Assembly: GCA_037957365.1 (NCBI GenBank) | Contig: JARHVA010000006.1 | Location: 10,808,001 to 10,872,000 of the forward strand | DNA from: Torreya grandis | Taxonomy: Eukaryota; Streptophyta; Pinopsida; Cupressales; Taxaceae | Direction of reading: 5' to 3' | Length of the DNA: 64,000 nt | In this document: positions 51,520 to 64,000 of the stretch, piece by piece | Layout of the letters: each line of letters opens with the position of its first letter | How positions within the stretch are numbered: position 1 is the first letter of the stretch | Translations under genes and position numbers: made by a program | Notes under the pieces: generated by a model | What the model saw: only the letters and a program-made list of their open reading frames with translations | The model's database searches: none | What the model was told of the DNA's origin: nothing

Positions 51520-52200
51520 AATTCTCTTCTTTAAAAAGGTAATGATCTAGAATGATAACATTCATGCTAAAAATCATTTTATAGTATGAAATTATCTGTG
51601 CTTCATCCTCTCACTCTTTTCTCACCTTTAAATGATTATTTATTAATTATATATACATCCTTTACCCCCATATCATTTGGGGAATTGCTTTCTTAAAAAG
51701 ATGATATTGGTAGAGAACATGTTATTTACTATGACAATTGAGGTTTGGATCGATTATGAAAAATGTTTTCTGAAAGTAAAACATGATTACCTAATTATCT
51801 ATTTTGCAACTAAAAATATTTTTCATTATATGCTTTATAAAACTACTTATGTCATTGTCCATTCTAATCCTCTTCACCATTTCTTCTCCAAAATTTTCCT
51901 ACCTGGAGATAGAATTAACAAATGGATGGTCCTATTTATTGAATTTGACCTTTGAATTATTACACAAAAATTTGTCAAAAGATAATTCATTACAAACTAA
52001 CCTATAGAGGCCTCCTTACCAACTACAAACCACCTTCGATACACTCTCCCTAATGAATAAATTCTTTATATTAAAGGTCTTAACCAAGCAATTTCTCTCA
52101 AAGATTATTTTCATAATTTCAATATTAATCCCAAAGTAAATAACCAAGAAGAAACTAATTGTACTCCTACCACTAAATCTAAATTAGTCATCAAAGAATT
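51520..52200 (+). pseudogene. pol: Element E end of RT and canonical RNase H
   Basis: Starts with an LL-x-KGNDLE segment, the usual RT-RNase H junction. It continues with heavily shifted pieces; 51,677-51,955 and 51,804-52,007 are open in two frames and include an EHVIYY-type segment and later MDGP or KWMVLF. Badly decayed; no acidic residue can be placed with confidence. Confidence 0.6.
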
Positions 52201-52650
52201 AGCAAAAGTTACAATTGACTTACATAAATATACTTGGACACTTCACTTTGATGGCACAAAATGCCTTTGAGGCACTGGGGTAGGTTGTATCTTAACCAAC
52301 CCACCTATAAAAATTATACCTTTAGCATTTTGATTAATTTTTTATGTCACCAATAACATGACTGAATATGAAGCTTTAATATTAGGCATGCAAGTCAAAA
52401 TTGATTTATATATCCCATATTTACATGCTTTATTTGACTCAACTTATATGCCACCAAGTTAGTGGATATTATCAATGAAAAAGTGAAAACCTAATCACAT
52501 ATTATCCATTTCTACCACACTTACCAAAGAATTTGCCACTTTTACCATCAAACCAATTTCAGGATATAAAAATGCTATATCTGATTATCTTGCTTCATCA
52601 ACATCTCTATTTCACCCTAACCAAGTATTTCATTATCCTCAATTTCTTAT
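52201..52650 (+). pseudogene. pol: Element E Tat-type RNase H
   Basis: YTWTLHFDGTKCL with the catalytic Asp kept, GTGVGCILTNPP, NNMTEYEALILGMQ with Glu kept, ALFDST with Asp kept, and NAISDYLAS with the last Asp kept. Stops within the domain again sit at Gln- or Trp-type positions. Location after canonical RNase H is the usual Tat order. Confidence 0.8.
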
Positions 52651-53980
52651 TCAAATGATAAATTCACCTTCTTCTTTATGAAACAAAAACAATTCTCTAA
52701 TTTGTCACATTGAGGCTATTACTATTTGATAATGCCTATGGTATAAAAACATAATTCAATTCATTGAACATAAAACTTACCCTCCAAATAAGATTCTCAT
52801 GAAAAGACTCAAATTCACAAATAATCATTCAAATGTGTACTTCGATACAACACCCTTGACTATCATAATGCATAAGGAACCCCATTATGTTGTGTAATGC
52901 AAGAAGAAGTTCCTACTCTCATAGAAAAAGCACATGGAGACATTTGTGGTGGTCATTGTAGCAATCACATTCTAGCCCATAAATACTTGTGTATGAATTA
53001 CTTTTTGCTTAATCTTGAAAAATATGCCATTAATTTTGATAAAATGTATAATCCTTGTCAACTTCATGATGATCTAATCCACTCTCCTATAACCAAAATC
53101 CAAACAGTGGATTCTCCTTGGCCATTCTCTATGTGGGGATTATATCTCATTGGCAAATTACCTAAATAATAAGATGTTCATGTATTCATTATAACTACAA
53201 CTAAATATTTTACCAAATAGGTAGAAGATATGCATCTTGTTAATGTCACTAGTATTACCATTTCCAAATTTATTCTTATTCAAAACATTTATCATTTTGG
53301 AGTTCCCCACACTATTATTTCTAACAATGGTGTCAACTTAAATAATAAATTTATGAAATAATTATATGAAAAATTCAAACTTAAACATAAATTCTCAACA
53401 CCTTATCATCCTCAATGTAATGTCCAAGCAGAAGCCATCAATAAAGTTTTGATTAAAAATTTACAAAAACTATTGGATAATCTTTTACTAATTGGCACCT
53501 TCATCTCTATCTTGCACTTTGGGCTTACCACTTTAGCATATGCACTGCTACTATGACAATGCCATTTTCATTAGTATTTGGGTCTAAATCTATCTTACCA
53601 TTAGAATTTGAACTTCCATCTTTACGTATCTCTCTTCATGGTATAATCCCTTATGAGGAATTATGTGAAGCCCGTCTTCATGATTTATATTTCTTAGATG
53701 AGTGATATATATCTGATTTACAACATAATTGCCAATACAAGGCTCGTATCACTAAACAACATGATAAAAATGTCAAAGTAAAAAATATCAATGTTAGTGA
53801 TTTAGTCCTCAAACTAGATTATACACATGAAAAATAAGGAAAATATTCCTAAAAATGGTGGGATTCTTACTTAGTAAAAGACATCCTTAGTCCTAGAACC
53901 TATAGAATACAAACTAATGAAAGATACATTTTTAAAGAACCCACTAATGCTCAATTTTTAAATAAATATTTTGCTTAAAT
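52651..53980 (+). pseudogene. pol: Element E integrase
   Basis: The open piece 52,897-53,169 holds the zinc-binding domain (KAHGDICGGH, then MYNPCQLH, first Cys changed to Tyr) and the start of the core WPFSMWGLYLIGKL, where the first catalytic Asp is Tyr. Further on, GVPHTIISNNGVN has Asn for the second Asp, and NVQAEAINK keeps the Glu. The C-terminal part (about 53,500-53,960) is frameshifted but traceable (LQHNCQYKARI-type and LVLKLDY-type segments). The gene ends near the LNKYFA stretch at 53,960. Confidence 0.82.
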
Positions 53981-55150
53981 ATTTACTTTCTTTTCTTTCA
54001 TATACTATACATACTAACACTTTTTACTAGTTTTATCTAAAGATCTCTAACCTATAGAATTACATTAAACTCAATATCCCTAGTTCATATTTTTTATCCT
54101 TCAGTCTATCTTAATTACTTTAATTTAATTTATGATTTGCATCATAAGACCATTGATAATACCCAACCATCCTCATGAATATATTTTAACTCATAGTCAA
54201 ACCTTAAAATTTTCTATTTGATCATGAATTTTTCATTTTACAAGTTTATTTTCATTCTTTATTTCCCTTTTCTTGTTTGATTTGTAGTATAAGACCTTGG
54301 ATAGGGCCAATATTTCCTCATAAAATATATAAATTTTTCAAAACTATCTTTAAACCATAGTGTTTTTCTTAAAAATTAATGTAACGGTTAAAGATTGTGA
54401 TCTCATACTCTCAAAATTAGTTTTGTTTCTTTATGCTATCACCTTCAAAACAAACTATTTATGAATGTTTCCCTAAACTTACACCATTTATTATGATATG
54501 GAGTCATACTTGTCATTTTATCCTTTTCACATTATCACATTTTTTATGATTTGAGGCTACTCAATCATTTCATGTTCATTATCCTTATCTCCCCTATTTT
54601 CATTCCATTTTGGGCACACCAAGGTCAATTTCAAGATGGCATTCTTATTTAACATGCATGTATACAAATAATAGATACCATGTTCTCTAATTTCTTTTAT
54701 TTAGCTAACAAGTCTAAGTTTGCTAGTGTAAGTCATTTTTAACAACCATGTTGGTTTTTCAAATCTGTATGAAGGAGGAACAGAAAAAACTATAAAAATT
54801 TTAAAATCTAAATCATTTAAAACAAAATGAAATGATTAAAAAAAATATAAATCAAAAGTCAAAATCACAACAAAAAACATGATTATTAAGCATACCTTCT
54901 ATTCTTATTGAAGCTCAAACTCCATAGTCAGCCTCGTGATAGAGTCGAGGTACATTGGGGTGTGTTAGGCCAGTATACTGGGATAGGATACCTCAAAATT
55001 ATTTATAGTGCTTGTAAGATGGAAATTTTGAGCAAAAGGGATTTGGATGTGCAAATTAACCAAAATATGCTCAAAACATCAATCTACCATTTAAATTTAG
55101 AGCCATTAGACTAAAATGTCATACCATGAACATCATTCTAATCTAAAGCT
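53981..55150. other. Downstream of element E, no gene
   Basis: AT-rich. A diverged direct repeat around GATTTG-A-CATAAGACC lies at about 54,132 and 54,279. 54,611-54,630 (TTTTGGGCACACCAAGG) resembles a primer-binding site, but no LTR precedes it convincingly. Confidence 0.35.
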
Positions 55151-58100
55151 AAGTTCTCTAAATTGCGGTTTAAACAAAAAGAAGATTAAGGATTAAGGAT
55201 GAATATTTATTACAAGTTGACTTAGAATTTTATCATATTGATAATTTGATCAATGACTTGGATGATAACATGGATTCATGGATTTTTGATTGATTTGTTC
55301 GATGTCCTCAAAATGGATGAGTAAAGGTGTTTAAATATAATGGAGGGAAAAAAATGGTGGAAGATTATCTAAAGAATTAAAAATTCCTTAAAATCTTATA
55401 GAATAGAGGCTTCTAAAGAGAAAGGGGTTAAGATAAAGAGGATTCTATAATTGGAGAATTCTAGAATCCATTAGGGTATATGAAATATTAGTAGGGTATT
55501 AGGATAGGTGATTAGGGACTAGGGATCTAGGAGATCCTAGGAATAGGCTAGGGTGGGTGGATAGGTGAGTCATGGGAATTTTTAATTCCTAAATATTAGA
55601 TAAGTGGGATTAGTTAGTGGATAATACATGATTAGAATAATTAATGGATTTATGGGATATTATAAGGTTAGTGGATGAAGAATAATGAGGGGCTTGTTAG
55701 ATAAATGACTAGATGGGGTGATATTAGGATGGAATTAGAGGAGATAAATGAGATAAGCAAAATTAGTGTAGACTAATAGTAATATTAGTGATGATAAATA
55801 AAGCAATAAAATTTATATGTATACATTTTTCCCCTATTTGAAAGGAAATTATGAGAGGATGAAGTGGAAATAGTAATGGTATTTCAAAGAAAAAGCATTT
55901 CATGGATGAATGTTAGTAAATTATGTTAGTAGAAATGATGCCTCCTTAAGGGTACATGTAGGAGGAATGAGATGGATGGCCACTCAAAAATAAGAAATGA
56001 GGGTGTGATGTGATGAATAGAAAAGGGGATGGGATGGGAGATTTGAGATAGACAATGAATAATATGAACTCAACCTAAGCAATGAGTTACAAAGTGATGA
56101 TACCCCTAGTAAAGACACATGCACAAGGAGGGGAAATTACTATGTCATGGTTGTTGACACATCCCAAGGGGGAATCAACCATACTATGAGGATGATAAGA
56201 CAAAAGGATACAATATTTTGAGATATCCCAAGGAAGGATGAATACAAGGGAGAGATGTAAGCCATGATAAAATAAGGATTTGATGAGATGAATGATGATT
56301 GTTGTTCAAAGCTAAAGTCAAATGATGTGATGATGGATATGAGAGACAATAAATGATATGATCGAGTGACCAAAAGATGAAAGGGACAAAAAATGGTGGA
56401 AGAGTTATCCTTGGGCACTAAGGAGTGGCCAAGTGTTTCCTACATAGTCTGAAAAGACCTCAGACCAATAATTCTAACTAAATGCTAGATGACTAGATAG
56501 ACTAAAGGATGGTGATGATGATGATGGATGTTAGTATTTATATATAGGATGTGACTAAGATGTTATACTAGGATAAATTATGGGAGATGAGATGTTAGGT
56601 GTTGATGACTAAGGAGAGGATATATGATTGAATAGAGGATATAGACATGATGATAAATGACTTATAGCAATGATTGGATATTATATGAGTGGACTAGGAT
56701 GATCAACTTGATTATGGGAGTATGATGAGACAATTAGGAGAAATTATGAGTGTGGTACATTATCAATACATGAATGTTGTAATAAGACTCATCATAGGCT
56801 TAGTTATTTGATATGAATATAGCACTTGGAAATATGCCCCATTATATATGTATGACCAAGAGAGTGTTGTGATAAACTGCATAAAAATGGGAAACAATGA
56901 ACTCTACATCATCAAGGGAACCTAAAATAATCATTATTGCTTTGATGTCATCATATAATCCTCATTCATTACCCACTAGACAAAAATATGCATGATATAA
57001 TACTAAAAATAAACATAGACAAACATAAGACAATCAGATATATACATGGTAAAAGACATACAAATAAGTTAAACAACACACATAAATATCTACATGAGAA
57101 TTCATTGTGAGTAATGTCTTATCTATTATCCTGATGAGAGTTAATGAGATTATCGATCAGGTGATGAGTTGGACTAAGTTGATCATGATGTGAAAGCAAA
57201 TCAAGGATATGGATTTAGATAAGGGTATAAATTTGGTGTAGATTAGGGGTAGAATGTAGATTGTGAATAGTGTGTGTTTTAGAAAATTTCAATTTGAATA
57301 AAAGGGCTAGTAAATCTATGGATTGACCATGTTTTGAATTTATATGAGAGGCTTGGTACTTATTAGGCTAAATTCAAAATAGGTCAAGGCTAGCTTGATT
57401 ATAGACTATATTTGCCTCAGTTTGGAATAAGGGATAAAAGACAAGAGTGGGATGGATGACTATGATTTGGGTTATGGAGGATGAAGTACATGGATATGGA
57501 TGCGACTATGGGAGTATGCATAAGACAAGACATCTTGGAATATTTTTGGATTTTTGTGCATTTTATTATTTTTGTGGATTTTTTACATATTTCAATTTTT
57601 AGGGTTTTTTGGAATATGTATGTACACTATACAAAAGGGGGTTATTAGTAAAGGGAACACCAAGCCTAGAAACCAAGATGAGGATGGGAGAAGGTAAGGG
57701 ATGACAAAAAAATGATGGTGATGATGAAAAGGGGATGAAGAGTGGACTAGAGATCACTAATGACCACATTATGAAGGAACCCAATATCTAATTACTTGAG
57801 TGTTCATTGGAGAATATGCCAAGATGATTCTAGAATATTTCCCAAGACATTTCTCTCTCCCTTACAAAGGTCAAGACTATAATAAAGGATGGACACAATA
57901 AGATGCATGATATTATGACAAATGATGGGTAGGAGTGATGGACTAAGGATGATATGGGTGTGATACAGATAGGGTTGACATGATATGGATTAAAATACTT
58001 ACCCCCAAGTGTTGAGATATAATGTAGACAATAGATTATTATACCATGATTCCAAAAATTGATTTTCATCATGGTACTTGCCCAAGGTGCCAGTAAATTA

Positions 58101-58916
58101 GTTTTCACCATTAGACAAAAAAAAAATATTTTATTTTATTTATTTAAATTTAAATTTTTTTTATTTTTTATTTTTGGATGGCATCTCAATTTATTGGATA
58201 TGGGAAAAAGATGCAGGAATGTCAACACTTTCATTCTCTTCAACCAATACCTATTCTAAATATGTATGATGCTAGATTTACTAATGTCTTGGTGACATTT
58301 ATTGACTCTTGATTCAACATCCTTCGAACATCTCAACTATGTGTCTTTGTAACCCCTACAAGAGATGTTTCTACCTAGGGATTTAATACATGGTATGGAT
58401 GGTATTATGTCTTAATTTTTATGGTGGGATAAATGATGTTAATGAGTGATATGCTTATGATAGATGATGTGATGGGAAGGGGAGCATAAATGGGGTTCAA
58501 TAGTTTCATACATTTTTGGATATGGTATGAGGGACATTTTTATTAGTGTCATGAGATTAAGGGATCCAAGAGATTTTAACTTATTTTATCTTTGATCTAA
58601 ATATTAGGAAGATTGTTGGCCATAGGATCTTTAAAAATGTTTTGATTTGATGATTGGACTTGTATTTGATTGCCACCTAGTGCTTATAACTAGGATTGAT
58701 TAGAAGAATTTGATTTTAGACATGATATATGATAATGATGTTTATTTTGATGACCCCTTAGTACTTCAAGGATATTTATACTAGGGGATAATGTTTTTTG
58801 ACTTGGACGATGCTCTTCTTGAATTTGATTTATTATTTTTGGATCATAATTGACTTGATTATTTGACTTGATTAATTGATTACTGACTTGGATCCTTGTA
58901 GATGCAACACACGAGA
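55151..58916. other. Purine-biased block on + strand, no gene identified
   Basis: Rich in GATGATGA-, GGATGA- and ATGAGA-type words, with C clearly the rarest base. Open frames are few and short on both strands. It may be the downstream (3') part of the minus-strand element G whose gag lies to the right, but protease, RT and integrase were not found. Confidence 0.4.
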
Positions 58917-60110
58917 TTACCTATTGTATAGAATCCAACAATGCATGTTCTTATTTATCCCATTTGAGGAGTGGGATGGATATATTATTAACAAGAGGTT
59001 GATGATAAGGGATGTGTGGTGAAAGGGGTGGATTAAAGGGATGATGTATAACATAGTCCTCATAATAGTTACTAGGATACCCAACCTTGATGTCAGATAA
59101 AGTATCCTTAGAAAACTCAAAAGGATCACTAAGACTCTTAATAAATCTAGCATCCAAATTTTATTTATATTCATCTTCATGGTCTTTAATTAATAAAGTT
59201 TGTGTTATGATGTCATCATCTTAAGATGGATTAAGATTCATGCATTTTGGTTGGTCAACATTAGTGATATATTTGAAGATATAAGGGTAAACATGACTTT
59301 CATTATCTAAAAGGGATGATGATTTTGACATGGATTTTGATTCATATGCTAGTATTGAACATGATCCCGACCATTCTAATGCTAAATTTAATAGGTATGT
59401 TGATGAGGTGATGTCACCAATAGATGACTTTTTTTATAGTGGTCATATAGAGGGCCTTTTAGATAACATCAATGTCTATAAGTACATATTTCCTCTTGGG
59501 TTTGTGAAGGGATGATTTAGGCTTAATGGATTTGTGGAGATGGGGGATTTGATGTGAATAAGATATAGGGATGGTTATATTGGGTATGGTTGTGGTATGG
59601 ATAGGATTGGGGTCATGACCTTGATTGAAAAAGTAAGAATCTTGATCATGCTTAGGAATCAATTCTTGGCATACTCCCTTTTGCACATTCATAGGTGTGG
59701 ATGCATTAGATTCACCCTCAATTTTAATGCTACCATTATCAATTAATTTTTGAGCATAATCTCTAAAAGGGCAACATTGATTAATAAAATGCCTAGGTAC
59801 TTTATGGTAGACACAAAATTGTTATCCTTGATATAAAGAATGTGTGTGTTTGGACAAATCTAGATGTTGTGTGTTTCAATGAATAATCATGCCTACAACC
59901 CTCAGTTTCCAAAATAAGGATTCTAAATATATTGGGAGAGGGGAATATTTCTTGTCCCTAGTGTTGGATGTGGAAGTCTTGGATTTAGAAGTGGAAACAT
60001 GTGACGGTGGTGTCATGGAATTGGTTTATTCTAGAGAATTATATGAGGTTGACAAGCTAGGCTTCCCTTTGCTAGTAAGATGGGGGATTTATGATGGACT
60101 ATGACTAGTA
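58917..60110 (-). pseudogene. gag: Element G gag C-terminal part (minus strand)
   Basis: On the minus strand a segment reading SPLPIYLESLFWKL is followed near 59,830-59,760 by CVYHKVPRHFINQC and AQKLIDNGSIKI, the C-x2-H-x4-H-x4-C motif and helix typical of Tat gag C-termini. The downstream open piece (59,692-59,459) is His/Pro-rich with PKRKYVLIDIDVI at its end. 59,180-58,917 gives further polyprotein-like sequence (DARFIKSLSDPFEFSKDTLS). Protease is not recognised below this. Confidence 0.65.
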
Positions 60111-60757
60111 AATGGAAGATTTGATTGTGTTTAAGTATGAACTAGAGGTAAGGTTAAATAAATGGGTTCAAGGCCTTTGGGAAGTTTGAAACCCATATCA
60201 AGGATCCAAAAGAGGACTACATCCTTGTTTTCATCAATATACTTATTAAACAAGAAAATATTTGGACTGGGAAAGTTATGACTAGGACTAGGACTAATGG
60301 ATGGTAGACTGGAATAGAATTGGTTGTCATGATAATTATATGGAAAAAAGGGTTGATGGTGGAATTATTTGGGAGGTGAATTTAGGCTTAGGGGTTTGAA
60401 ATCATTGGGAGGGCAGGTACCCATATCCAATAGCTATAATAGATACTCATCCTTGTTAGCCAAGATATATTCATTAAATAGGGTGACGTTATCACTTGTA
60501 TATTGGCTATGGTTATTATGAATGGACAATGGGGTTGACCATGGTGGGATAACATGTGGGCTAGGTGTGTATGGGGATTGTTGATGTGAATAGACATGGG
60601 ACAGTGGTTTAGGATTGATAGGATCAAGATCTAAAGGTAGGTAGGCACCCATTTCTAGGGATTGTAAAAGGATCCCATCCTTGTTGGAAAATAGGTATTG
60701 TTCTATGAGAATAGAGTTTAAATCCATTTGAGTGGATGATGGATGAAAGGGAGTCAA
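60111..60757 (-). pseudogene. gag: Element G gag N-terminal part with three 76-codon repeats
   Basis: Minus-strand translation shows three versions of one peptide module, each separated by Pro/Ser-rich sequence: YLFSNKDGILLQSLEMG, YILANKDEYLLQLLDMG and KYIDENKDVVLFWILDMG, each followed by a P-x-L/F-x-P-I/L stretch. The Asn-Lys-Asp codons lie exactly 228 bp apart (CATCC on the + strand at 60,676, 60,448 and 60,220), so the units are 76 codons and in frame. 60,757-60,434 is open. The module's role is unknown; it lies upstream of the zinc-like motif of the same frame family. Confidence 0.65.
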
Positions 60758-61744
60758 ATATGGTCCTTATACAAAGTAAGTCTTAATGATTGAGCTAGTA
60801 TGATAGGTGATGGTGAGGATAAGATAGAATAAATGGAATATGATATGAGACTAAGATTAGATTTTAGACTGATAGTACAATAGGTGCTAACAATCTATCA
60901 AAAATGCCTAGTTTTTAAACTAGAAAAAAGATTAGGGAATTGACTAATTATTGGATCAAAACTAGAAAGATGATAATTAGATGGTTGTTATTTATGAATA
61001 GGTAAGACTAAAAGATTATAGATGACTAGATTGATGATGATTGGATGCTAGATTGAAATTGACAAGCTGATAGTTTCTAATAAGGTATTAACTAAGTATG
61101 AAATTTGACCAAGCAATGTTTGATAGACTAAACAATGGTAGACTAGAGTGAGAGGATGATATGTTATAAGGAATAGCTCAAGTCTTAGACCAATTTTCTC
61201 AAGGGAGGATGAGTTATAAGATTATGTGATGAAGGGTAGATGGGAATAAATGTAGGGATCAAAGATGATGGGATTGAGTTTAAGATAAGGTTGATGACAT
61301 ATGATTTGGACAAGTGTACGACCTCAGAAGCCAATAATAGGAAGATGGGATAATATGGGATGGGGTTAGACTAGATGGGGATGAAAGAGATTTTGATAAG
61401 ATGAGGATGAAGGATAATGACCTGATAAATAAATAGGAGTATAACAAGATAAAACTAGATTAATATATGTACAAGATTAAGGTTGTACAAGATATGATGA
61501 AGGATGAATGTATAAGATGACTAAGAATGTATAAAATAGATATGAGGATACACAAGATGATGATATAAAATTCCTATATATCGATGTATAGGTTTGGGTG
61601 AAAGGTTGACTCAGCTTACAAACAACACTAGTCTAGCACAATGCACACCAAATTAAGTAAACCACAAGCCTATAATTATTAAATTGATTGGGAAAATAAA
61701 TCAATGAATGCACCATCCAACAAATTTGGAAGTGAGGATATAGG
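60758..61744. other. Purine-biased flank, probable leader of element G
   Basis: Continues the composition of 55.2-58.9 kb. No coding signal. The H-family LTR is inserted at its right end. Confidence 0.35.
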
Positions 61745-62758
61745 TGTAGACACCCAATTCTGACCACAACTGTATTTCGACTGGAATTAAAACTAATTCT
61801 TACTAAACATTATAAATTAAGCCTAGGAATCACTGAACATCCCAATTTTGACCATCCATCATTCATCAAAACTCATAATTGTGTTGAGGAATCCCTATTT
61901 GGGGTATTCTACTATACACAACAATAACCTCTCAATGCTTCATCCATAATCACCTTGTGACATAACATATTATTTTGGCCTATGGACCCATTAATTGGGG
62001 CACTTGATCAAATCTTAAAAGGGTTAAAATTTTAATTAAATTGAATTAACAAACTAAACAAGATTAAATGCTTAGTTGAATTATCCATTTAAAATTAATG
62101 AATATATAAAAATGGAAATTTCAAAAATTAAAATATCAAACATTTTTCATCATTACGTTTATGAGTTGTCAAGCTTTTTTAAAACATACCAAAATATCTA
62201 ATTTGAGAGCCATGCATAGTAATTGAAAATTAAAATTACATGACAACTTTTAACTCAACTGGAATTAGTCTCAACTCACCTAGGGTTAGTTTGAAACCAT
62301 TCCATATTTAAACTTGACTTTAACTCATCTTGGGTGAGAGTTAACTTTTGAGGCTATAAAGACAAGGCCATACCTATTCATTTCTAAGCTTGGATATTGT
62401 AGAGTTATTATGCAGGATTTACTCTATAAGCTTCATGCAAGTAATGTTACCATGCCAAAATTATAAGCCAAACAACCAATCCAAGGTGCTAAAGAAAGGT
62501 GAAGCCAACAAATCTCCATTTATGAAGACTTCTTGATGCACAAACTGAGCAAGTCACTTCAATAATCCATTTGGAGATCCAAGTAAGGTAAAATAATGTT
62601 TTCTTTTGTGTTCTACTTGTGTTTTCATATCCATGCTTTTTACCTATGCTCTCCCTAGTGTCTAGGCTATAGGTGTTATGATTTTAGTGTGTTATTTTGA
62701 TTTGTTTTATTATACTAACATAAAACTAACCTCCACTTTCTTGTATTCCTTGTTCACA
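61745..62758 (+). repeat. Element H 5' LTR (1,014 bp), type copy of the family
   Basis: Starts TGTAGACACCC and ends TTCACA. Homologous copies in the window are 24,357-25,394 (+, solo), 27,361-27,900 (+, solo, shortened) and 13,026-13,710 (-, truncated). TATAAAG at 62,355-62,361 is the likely TATA box. Confidence 0.88.
62355..62361 (+). promoter_or_regulatory. TATA box of element H LTR
   Basis: TATAAAG in a GAGG-TATAAAG context; the minus-strand copy keeps a TATATATAG version near 13,420-13,430. Confidence 0.5.
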
Positions 62759-62780
62759 TGATGGCACACCCGATGGGACC
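62759..62780 (+). promoter_or_regulatory. Primer-binding site of element H
   Basis: TGATGGCACACCCGATGG then GACC, directly after the LTR; same type as in elements D and A. Confidence 0.7.
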
Positions 62781-64000
62781 CACACCCCATAAAGTTGTTC
62801 CCAAGTCCTTTTAGGACACCCTCCTAACAATTTTCATGTTAAAATCCAAACTTGATAATCAAAACAAGTGAACATTGAAGCCTCAAAGACATTTTTCTAG
62901 AAATCACAAAGTTTCTCTATGTAGTCATGTTCTATATCTCTTAAATTATGATATTGCACAAAATCGCTACTTTTATAGTCACATTTTTGTCATTATTTTT
63001 GTGATATTGTGGTAAATTTAATATATTTGCATTAATCCATCACAATTCTTACTGATTATTTGTATTTATAGGGAAAACTTATGATATTGACAATATCACA
63101 ACTGGATATTGATAATATCATGACTTTTTAAGTTATGATATTTCTAAACTATTATGATATTGTGCTTAACTACCACGATCTGACTAACTATTTTATGCTT
63201 GCATGGTATAGTTGTGACTTTGTCCTAACTTCTATGTTATTGTCTTTATTGTAGAGATATTGATTTAATAGTGGTAATTTTACACTAACTTTATATGTTA
63301 CATGCAATTTTTGATATTGTTCTAATAGTTATGGTTTTATAGGAAAAGTGGCAATATTGTTATGTGGTTTTGTGGTTTTGTGGTTTTACACTTTGTGTAA
63401 AATTTTAGAAACCTAAGATCTATAATTCAAAATTCATTTGTCCACTCATGATTTGATTCTAAGAACAAGGACCCCCTAACATGTTTTGTAGGACCCAAAG
63501 GCCTGAACAAGACATTTTAAAACACTCCAAGTTTCAAAAGTCACATTTAAATTTGGTGTTTTAAAAATCTTTTTGCTTAAGTCATTTTTATCTTTCAAAG
63601 TTTTCAACACAACACCAAAGGGATCAAACTTCATAACATATTTTGTTTTGGTGTTATAAAAATGAACTCACACTTTAGTTAAATACTCACAAGAGTTTCA
63701 TTTTTATGCTTGTTAGTTAAAAGTGTTTGTTTAGCAAGATGATTGTTGCATATATGTTATCCCTTATCCCCTTTAGGGAATATAGGTGATCAAATATTAT
63801 CACTCTTTACATTTATCTCTTTGGTCTAAAATCATGGAGGAAAAGTCACTAAATCCCTCCCAAAAATCCATATGATTTGGGTGATCCCAAAATGACCCTA
63901 AATTCCTTCCACTTATCTTTATTTCATGCATTTTTGGCTTGTGGGTAGGAGTTCATTGCCTTTTCACAAGTTCTCTAGGGAAGCATTGACCTATGAATTC
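62781..64000 (+). other. Element H leader with GATATTG-rich stretch
   Basis: No coding similarity. GATATTG and its complement recur between about 62,950 and 63,360, including adjacent inverted repeats at 63,082-63,098 and 63,105-63,119. GTGGTTTT is repeated three times near 63,365-63,390. Confidence 0.5.

Larger units (their letters stand above)
51515..53980 (+). mobile_element. Element E, right part (RNase H, Tat RNase H, integrase)
   Basis: Continuation of 29,926-34,388 after removal of D: the RT thumb at 34,388 is followed here by the expected end of RT and RNase H. The end of the element after integrase and its 3' LTR were not identified. Confidence 0.82.
61745..64000 (+). mobile_element. 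Element H: 5' LTR, primer-binding site and leader; continues beyond the window
   Basis: A complete LTR followed by a primer-binding site shows the start of a + strand element. Only 1.24 kb of internal sequence is present and it is not coding. Confidence 0.85.

Noticed and set aside
54611..54630. Primer-binding-site-like TTTTGGGCACACCAAGG
   Set aside because: No LTR with TG...CA ends or a second copy could be found before it; the match is short.

Overview
The window reads as nuclear DNA of a seed plant with a large, repeat-filled genome. It is very AT-rich, CpG is rare by eye, and nearly everything recognisable belongs to old Ty3/gypsy LTR retrotransposons of the Tat-like type (an extra plant/archaeal-type RNase H domain, DGGS-type protease, and C-x2-H-x4-H-x4-C gag motifs). 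I see no intact host gene, tRNA, rRNA, organelle insert or CRISPR array. A gymnosperm or another slow-turnover giant genome fits best, but the species cannot be told from the sequence.

Layout. Element A (1-9329, + strand) has the last 253 bp of its 5' LTR at the left edge and a matching 3' LTR end at 9077-9329. Its order is gag, protease, RNase H-like domain, RT, canonical RNase H, integrase, so one RNase H module lies upstream of RT. A sits inside the integrase of element B (9330 to about 12.5 kb). A minus-strand LTR fragment with its primer-binding site (13,006-13,710) and an unrecognised + strand coding remnant (13.8-15.2 kb) follow. The 15.2-20.6 kb stretch is mostly featureless apart from a perfect (CT)60 and a promoter-like block near 18.9 kb. 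A long decayed minus-strand coding region (20.6-25.8 kb) is split by a solo LTR (24,357-25,394; target duplication ATTGC).

From 26.7 to 29.6 kb there is a diverged minisatellite of dyad-symmetric repeats, locally in 59-bp register, with a second solo LTR inside it. Directly downstream lies element E (gag, protease, RT). E is interrupted by element D, a complete 17.1-kb retrotransposon (34,389-51,514) with 1.69-kb LTRs, primer-binding site, polypurine tract and target duplication CTATC. E resumes after D with RNase H, Tat-type RNase H and integrase up to about 53.98 kb. D carries a 395-bp tandem duplication in pol, lacks most of the integrase core, and has about 4.7 kb of unexplained sequence before its 3' LTR.

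From 55 to 61.7 kb the + strand is strongly purine-biased. Its minus strand holds the gag C-terminal part of another element (G), including three in-frame copies of a 228-bp repeat. The right edge holds the 5' LTR (61,745-62,758), primer-binding site and leader of element H, which runs off the window; the two solo LTRs and the minus-strand LTR belong to the same family.

The genes do not work together today. All reading frames are broken, mostly by stops where relatives have glutamine, the mark expected from deamination of methylated cytosines in silenced transposons. The nesting gives relative ages: D is younger than E, A younger than B, and the solo LTRs younger than what they split.
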